From assembly GCA_949128115.1 (NCBI GenBank), contig OX421966.1:67267416-67331415 (forward strand): a DNA stretch of 64,000 nucleotides, written 5' to 3'. Shown piece after piece: positions 57,646 through 64,000 of this stretch; the stretch's first letter is position 1; the number at the start of each line of letters is the position of its first letter. Position numbers and translations under genes: made by a program. Origin of the DNA: Anaspis maculata. Lineage: Eukaryota; Arthropoda; Insecta; Coleoptera; Scraptiidae. The notes under the pieces are model-generated. The model had not been told where the DNA came from and ran no database searches. It saw only the letters and a program-made list of their open reading frames with translations.

Positions 57646-60505
57646 CTCTACTTATAATGCATGCATATAAACAGAACAAGTTTAAAAGCTTTCTGTTGAT
57701 TGAAATCAAAGTGAAGAATGGAAGCAGAGGAAACTTTTCACTGGTAGATTAGTACAAAAGAGAAGAAAATTATTGAGAACAACTTTGAGAACTGAGAATT
57801 GAGTTGGTGGGAATTTTAATGTACTTGTTCATTAATGGATGTGGAAACGAATGTGGTAAGATTGGAAAACTGAGATCTCTTGTTGTAAGGTCGATGGCTT
57901 TGGAATGATAGAACAAGAAAAACAGAAGAAATAGTATGAACATAAAGAGCAGATGATAGAACGTAGAAAAAAGCAACAGTTTTTTGTATATGAAGAAAGC
58001 GAAAAATGAAAGGAGAGACAAGGTATTACATAGGTGAGAAATCAAGTATTATGGTAAGCAGAAAGTTCTTTTGCGATGATCTTGATGGCAGTTTTCTTCT
58101 ATAGTGCTGTGCAATGACCAGGGTGATTTTGAATCAAAGAGGTGATAAGCATAGACAGATGGAGAAAAAGGACAAAAGAAGTTGATTAAACAAGAATAAT
58201 GACAAGAGTTTTTGTTGGGGATAGAACAAGAATTTGTGCAAGAGCACAGAAAGAGATGCTTTTATTCTTTTGTTGTTTTTAAAAGGTGAGTAAGAAAAGC
58301 ATAACAAGATTGAAGAGAAGCTTATGGCAGCAGGCGTGATAAATGGTGTTGAAAAGCTACATATTGGTAGAAGTGGAAAGCAATAATCGTGAACAAAAAT
58401 GAAGAGACAATCAAGTACAAAGATTTGGAAAGAGTGAAAAGAAGTAGAAGCACAAGAAAAAGCAGAACGGCAGTACAGAACGAACGCTTGCTTCAAACCG
58501 AAGGCGTGATGTCAATGACTAATAAGAGAGCGTTGATTACCATTGTAACAGAAACAGACAATTTGTTGATTCACAGGAGTTGAAATGTGCTGACAAATAC
58601 CAGAAGAAAAAGGAAAACAAAGTAGAGTGATAAACAAACCCATGAAGTGGATTATTTCATTTTTATGATGGGATAAAGACTTGCATATGACATAACTCTA
58701 TCTAATTACTGAGCAGCGCGTACAACACCGTTTCTAACTAGCTCGTTACACGGCTTTGAAGAAATTCCAAGTTTTTTTGGAAACATAAAACTTGCAAAAA
58801 TTATAGGTAGAGGTACTGATGGAGTCGTAAACGGTGAAGGTAAATGTGGCGTTAAAAAACTCTTCTTATACTGTCAGAAGCAGAACATGTCACTTTTGTT
58901 ACTCGTGCAGAAAATTATTTATTTCCAAGCTGGTAAAATGCTGAACAGGGGTCTAGTAGGTAGGTACTCACTTGGAGTGAATTGTAAAATGAGGAATTTG
59001 AACAGTTTTGTTGAGATAAAAAATTGAACCCGAGCAAAACTATTGAAGAGCGGAAATTAGTGAGTGTAATAGACTAGTGGGCGAAAGACCATTTTGTCGC
59101 ACTGATATCAGTGTCAACGATTTGCCAAAGAGCTCAAGTGAAGCTGAGTGCACTCTTTTCGTACTGATTGGAATAAAACATGTCACTTCTCTCACTTTTG
59201 CAAGAAATTATTTGTTTTCGAACTGGTGAATTTCTGAATAGGGGATCTTAGACTAATTGAAATATTTTCTTGACAAAGAACTGACAGAAGATACAAATCT
59301 TGATCAGTTCAAGCCCTACAGTCTTGGATGACGAATGTCTTCTTCTATTCTGAAGAAGTTGCAGTTCAACACCGACACCTTGAATAAGTCTAAATTTCAT
59401 TATTGTCGTCCCAGTTTTCCTTTAGGTAGTAGGAAAGCCGAAAATCAAACATTTCGCAGATAGTGACTAGCGAAATAACTGGAAGTTTTCCGTCGTGAAA
59501 TGAGTTCCTTCAATATGAGGAAAAGCTGAAACGATTGATAAAAGTGAAGTCACGAAATAAAATGTAGGAGAGAACTTCGTTCTTCTTCTAGTGAAGTAGG
59601 CAGGAAGAGTGAATTGAGAGTTTTCATCTAGTTTATAGTTCTGATGGTATAATGATATAAAACTGAGTTTAGTGAAGAAATGTGAAATTGAAAAAAAGCA
59701 TTTGCATAGGGCATAATAGGGTATAGAACTAAAATGGTGGCTTTTCAGTATAAGTTTTAAAAATGAACAGACTAATATTACTTCTGAAAAGAACAGTAAA
59801 TTTACGATAGGAAAAACGAGGTTTTTCTCCCAGGTTGTACTAGGACCGACACCTACAAAATTTCTTTTGTCGAAGGGAGGATATAGAATTGGAGAAATGA
59901 AGCAAATCAGAAACGCATAGACATGATAGAAACAATTCATTCGTTAAGGTAAAGACAAAATAATAATGGAGAAAGGTAAAAAGAACATGAGAAGGTTACT
60001 ATTGGATGAATGGTGCATTCTTCTTCAGTTTGTACTAGAACTGAACGGAATTGCTATTGATAAAGAAGGAATGAAGAAGGAGAAAAACTTTATCATGAAA
60101 ATGATGTGAAGAGAAGAAGAACAAGTAAAAGTCACTTGTGGATAAAATAGTATATTTGTAAGAAGAACTAGACATTCTTCTTACTCGTGTCAAGAGTGAT
60201 GTGACGATGCGTTAGAAATGAAGCAGAAACGTATGACTTGAGGGAAATTGTGAAAATGAAATATAGCGTGACCGTAAAAAAAATTGACATGAAACAGAAC
60301 TGTCTGTTTTCCAGTTTCCACAGAAATTGAGGGAGGATCAGAAAAACAGAACAATCATCTTCAATTAAACAAATAATGTTACTATTGAGATAGAACCCAA
60401 AACCCGCAAGAAGGAAGAGGCATTTTGGTTTGTACTGAAATTGATATGAAAGTGCTTTTGGTGGAAAGAATAATTTAGGAAATGGAAGGAGGCGTGATAG
60501 TAGTG

Positions 60506-60650
60506 CGAGATGGTTCCTTCTGGACCCACCATCACCACCATTACCACCGCGTGGTCCAGAAAGTATAGTGTCACGCGGTGGTGGTGGTGGTGGTGGTGGT
60601 GGTGGTGATGGTGGTGATGGTGGTGATGGTAGTGGCGGTGGGTTCAGAAG
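60506..60650. repeat. GGT/CCA palindromic block 1, copy 2
   Basis: Counterpart of 56,840-57,060 but about 70 bp shorter, the loss being mainly in the GGT run. Confidence 0.9.
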
Positions 60651-60887
60651 GAAATAGGTTACACTTCTCACAATATGCATATAGCTGGACACAACAAAAT
60701 CTGAAGCTCTCTGTTGAGTGGAAATGAAGTGAAGAATGGAAACAAAGAAAACGTTTCACTGGTGGAGCAGTGTAATAGAAGAGGAAATTTCAACAACTAG
60801 CCAGTTCTCTGAGATGTGTTTGTTGTAAGAATAAACACAGATCGAAGAGATGGAGAAAAGCACAGTAGTAGTGTAAAAAGTTCCTTT

Positions 60888-60985
60888 TGATCCCACCACC
60901 TCCATCACCGCGTGTTCCAGGAAGTATAGTCCCATGCGGCGGTGGTGGTGATGGTGGTGGCGGTGGGTTCAGGAGGAGCTATCCT
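60888..60985. repeat. GGT/CCA palindromic block 2, copy 2
   Basis: Counterpart of 57,296-57,392. Confidence 0.88.
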
Positions 60986-61147
60986 ATAGTGCTTACGATA
61001 TGCATGTAGACAGATAGAAGAAGATCATTTTCTGGTGGGTTAGTACAATAGAAAAAAATTCAAGAACAACTAGGCAGTTTACTGAGATAGGTTGTGAGAA
61101 TTATTGGAGAAATGATGGAGTAAAGCACAGTAGTAGTGTGAGAAAGT

Positions 61148-61235
61148 TCCTTCTGGTCCTACTACCTCCACCACTACATGGTCCAGAAGGTAAATTTTCT
61201 CTTGTCGGTGACGGTGGTGGGTCCAGAAGGAGCTA
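61148..61235. repeat. GGT/CCA palindromic block 3, copy 2
   Basis: Counterpart of 57,555-57,645, with a decayed right side (CTTGTCGGTGACGGTGGTGG). Confidence 0.8.
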
Positions 61236-62454
61236 TCTTACTCTACTCATGATGCATGCATATAAACAGAACAAGTTCAAAAGGTTTCAGTTGTTCAAAA
61301 TTCAAGTGAAGAATGGAAGCAAAGGAAACTTTTCACTGGTAGATTGGTACAAAAGAAAAGAAAATTATTGAGAAAAACTTTGAGAACTGAGAATTGAGTT
61401 AGTGAGAATTTTTATGTATGAATGTGAAAACGAGTGGATGATGTGGTAAGATTATAAAACTAAGATCTTCTTGTTGTGAGGTCAATGGCTTCGAAATAAT
61501 AGAACAAGAAGAACAGAAGAAATAGTATGAACATCAAGAGCAGATGATAGAACGTAAAAAAGCAACCGTTTTTTGTACATGAAGAGAGAGAAAAATGAGA
61601 AAAGAGACAAGGATTTACATTGGTGAAAAATCAAGTATTATAGTAAGCGAAAAGTTCTTTTGCGATGATCTTGATGGCAGTTTTCTTCTATAGCGCTGTG
61701 CAATGACCAAAATGTTTTCAAATCAAAGAGGTGATAAGCATAGACAGATGGAGAAAAAGAGCAAAACAAGTTGATTGAACGAGAAGAATGACAACAGCTT
61801 TTGTTGGATAGAACAAGATTATTTGCAAGAGCACAGAAAGAAATGCTTTTATTCTTTTGTTGTTTTTAACCGTTGAGTAAGAAGAGCATAACAAGATTGA
61901 AGAGAAATTTATGGAAGCAGGCGTGACAAATGGTGTTGAAAAGCTACATATTGGTAGAAGTAGAAAGCAATGATCGTGAACAAAAATAAAGAAACAATCA
62001 AGTACAAAGATTTGGAAAGATGAAGAGTGAAAAGAAGTAGAAGCACAAGGAAGAGCAGAACGGCAGTACAGAACGAACGCTTGCTTCAAACCGAAGGCGT
62101 GATGTCGATGACTGATAGGAGAGCGTTGATCACTATTGTAACAGAAACAGACAATTTGTTCATTCACAGAAGTTGAAATGCGCTGACAAAAACTAGAAGA
62201 AAAAGGAAAACAAAGTAGAGTAATAAGCAAACCCATAAAGAGGATTATTTCATTTTTATGATGGGATAAAGACTTGCATATGACATAACTCTATCTAATT
62301 ACTGAGCAGCGCGTACAACACCGTTTCTAACTAGCTCGTTACACGGCTTTGAAGAAATTCCAAGTTTTTTTTGGAAACATAAAACTTGCAAAAATTATAG
62401 GTAGAGGTACTGATGGAGCCGTAAACGGTGAAGGTAAATGTGGCGTTAAAAAAC

Positions 62455-64000
62455 TGTACGAATACCTATATTGGAATTGGTAGGTAGAGTAACGTAATTG
62501 TTTACGTCGTTATATAACGTTGTTGTTTAATTAATTGCAATATAGCTGAAAGGTGCGTGTAAGATATTCAGTTGATGGTTTTTCAACACAATTCAACCAA
62601 AAATTTCTTCAGTAGGTACTCACAAGTTGGGGCGTTGTTGATTTATTTAGATAACTATCAGTGCAATATAGGCGAAATAAGTTCTGTTGATCGTAACATA
62701 CAGCAATTTTGATGGCACAAGATGACAATGCGGAACCCATGAAGCCGCAATTCGAAGATAACGAAGCGTGCGGCGTATCTTCTTTTCGTTTGTTTTATAT
62801 CTGCAGCCCGGCCCGAGGGCACCACGGGCAGCTAGCCAGCTATCCCACCCACTTCCTCTTCGAGAAACTGAACTAGTTTGAATTTTATACTTGTAGGTAC
62901 TCTCGCCGACACTCACGGCAACCGCACGGGCATACCTAGAGCTGGAGCAAAAGAGTACTAATCTCGCGATGACCTCTTGGCAGAAGGAGAGACACGGCAG
63001 ATGGCATGCATGCGAGAGCACACACAGAAATTCCACATATTATGCGCAACGACATACCGCATGTCGCTCGGAGTTTCTTCACGAAACGTGCTCGGAATTA
63101 ACCAGAGTGGATCGCCGAATTGGCGCAAAAAAGCCCTGCGTGTCGATTTCCAGAAGCGGCAAAACGAACAAGAGACATTTTAAATATCTAACCTCGTACT
63201 GGCGCGAAAATATGGGCCAAATTTCTAAGCGTCTGCTCGCCTAAGGCTAGCCACATCCGAGATGGGTATCTCATATGCACGTTGATTAATGGTTTCGGGT
63301 GAGGACAAGAGGACGAAAATATGCGTGCGTGGAATTTCTGCATACAGAAACGCTGATTGATGGCTTTTCGGATCGTGTGCGAGATTCGCGATAAGGCGCA
63401 AAAATATCGAGAAGCAATTATTGTTCGGCTGTATATCTGAATGACATTATTTTTTGCGGATATTATCGATATCAGTTCTTCATACTGTTCTCGATCGAAA
63501 TCGTACTTGATCGATATTGTTCATATTCGCATCGTTTCTCCCAGACATCAGACGGGCATCATTGCTGCTCTATGGCTCTCCATAAAATCATACCGTTCCG
63601 GTTTTTGTTAATAAAACGAGTTATTGGCAAAGCGGTATTATATCGGAAAGATGCGTATCGGGATGGGAACGGATGTCAAGAATGCTTCACAATGCATTCT
63701 GGTTCACATCCACATCATTATAGGTAGACATGAGCACTTTTTACTAGTGTACAGATTTTTTCCGAAATTTATTTCCAAATTGACATATTACTTATTCGGA
63801 TTGTTGGACTCAGAAGTTCTAAAGCTCATAGTGAATATTTACAAAAATTCATCGTTGAAGTCAATAATTACAAGAGAAAGGATGGGCTATGCTCATTCAT
63901 TGTGAGTTTTTTTTATCAACTAAGAATTTTTGAGACTAAAGAACAAAATCGCAGTGAATGAGTGGAGTCACTTTTTCTTTTTCAGTATTGACCTTGACGA
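62455..64000. other. no gene recognised
   Basis: Single-copy-looking DNA after the duplication. Frames of up to 129 codons (62,647-63,036 minus; 62,969-63,244 and 63,624-63,905 plus) overlap each other and show no domain. A small exon could hide here, but I cannot support one. Confidence 0.5.

Larger units (their letters stand above)
55205..58860. repeat. 3.66-kb tandem duplication, copy 1
   Basis: Begins TCTTCTTATAGTGTCAGAAG and ends GTGGCGTTAAAAAAC. It is repeated almost completely by the next 3.6 kb, with small indels and a few per cent substitutions. It includes the satellite boxes of the preceding family, three GGT-rich palindromic blocks and a purine-rich plus strand. Minus-strand frames such as 56,045-56,284 also exist in copy 2 but have no recognised domain. 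Confidence 0.93.
58861..62454. repeat. 3.59-kb tandem duplication, copy 2
   Basis: Second copy, starting TCTTCTTATACTGTCAGAAG and ending GTGGCGTTAAAAAAC before unique sequence. The longest minus-strand frames of the window (59,467-59,940 and 60,168-60,692) lie here. Both are shorter or broken in copy 1, one is Pro-rich because it crosses the GGT block, and neither has a recognisable domain. Confidence 0.93.

Noticed and set aside
59467..60692. Minus-strand frames of 157 and 174 codons
   Set aside because: Phe/Ser/Leu- and Pro-rich because the plus strand is purine-rich and carries GGT runs; broken or shorter in the sister copy; no recognisable domain.

Overview
The window looks like arthropod, most likely insect, nuclear DNA. 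It is AT-rich (the GC-rich solo LTR aside). It carries a Ty3/gypsy retrotransposon, many short DNA transposons, TTAGG/TCAGG-type pentamers and the short GTAGGTACCTAC-like words common in several insect genomes. I found no bacterial operons, no CRISPR array and no intact host protein-coding gene. The only coding sequence I can name is decayed retrotransposon sequence. The species assignment beyond 'arthropod, perhaps hemipteran' is a guess.

Region by region. 0-1.85 kb: a degenerate 40-45-bp minisatellite and a 16-bp minisatellite. 2.0-7.1 kb: a 0.91-kb tandem duplication, then two tandem copies of a 0.8-kb repeat, the first split by a 1.65-kb solo LTR. 7.4-14.8 kb: a minus-strand Ty3/gypsy element (gag, protease, reverse transcriptase, RNase H, integrase) split inside RNase H by a 4.2-kb block of minisatellites, a hAT-like element, a palindrome and a tRNA-like unit. 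14.8-17.2 kb: a plus-strand fragment of a second gypsy element, then a 1.86-kb hAT-like element with a perfect 8-bp target duplication. 17.2-20.1 kb: nothing recognised. 20.1-25.7 kb: a 1.59-kb palindrome, a second inverted-repeat cluster and inverted copies of the 40-45-bp minisatellite.

25.74-32.39 kb is read here as one 6.65-kb transposon. It has perfect 16-bp terminal inverted repeats, a perfect 8-bp target duplication (ACCTTGAT) and 10-bp minisatellites just inside both ends. It encloses a 2.76-kb palindrome, a smaller palindrome and a 198-bp hAT MITE. 32.4-37 kb holds tRNA-like units, an AT-rich stretch, a possible hAT remnant and a miRNA-like hairpin.

From about 37 to 62.45 kb the window is mostly a mosaic of diverged tandem repeats: a ~330-bp family, a ~350-450-bp family, a ~155-bp family with TCAGG-like cores, a ~205-bp family, a ~350-bp family and a 3.6-kb tandem duplication. 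Several families share short conserved boxes and hairpins although the rest of the units has diverged, and from about 49 kb the plus strand is strikingly purine-rich. 62.5-64 kb has no recognised feature.

The strongest results are nested insertions that can be checked inside the window. The solo LTR and two MITEs each have an uninterrupted paralogous copy of their target site here. A possible short spliceosomal intron in the gypsy gag region, and the conserved hairpin boxes of the 38-55 kb satellite domain, are the observations most likely to be new.
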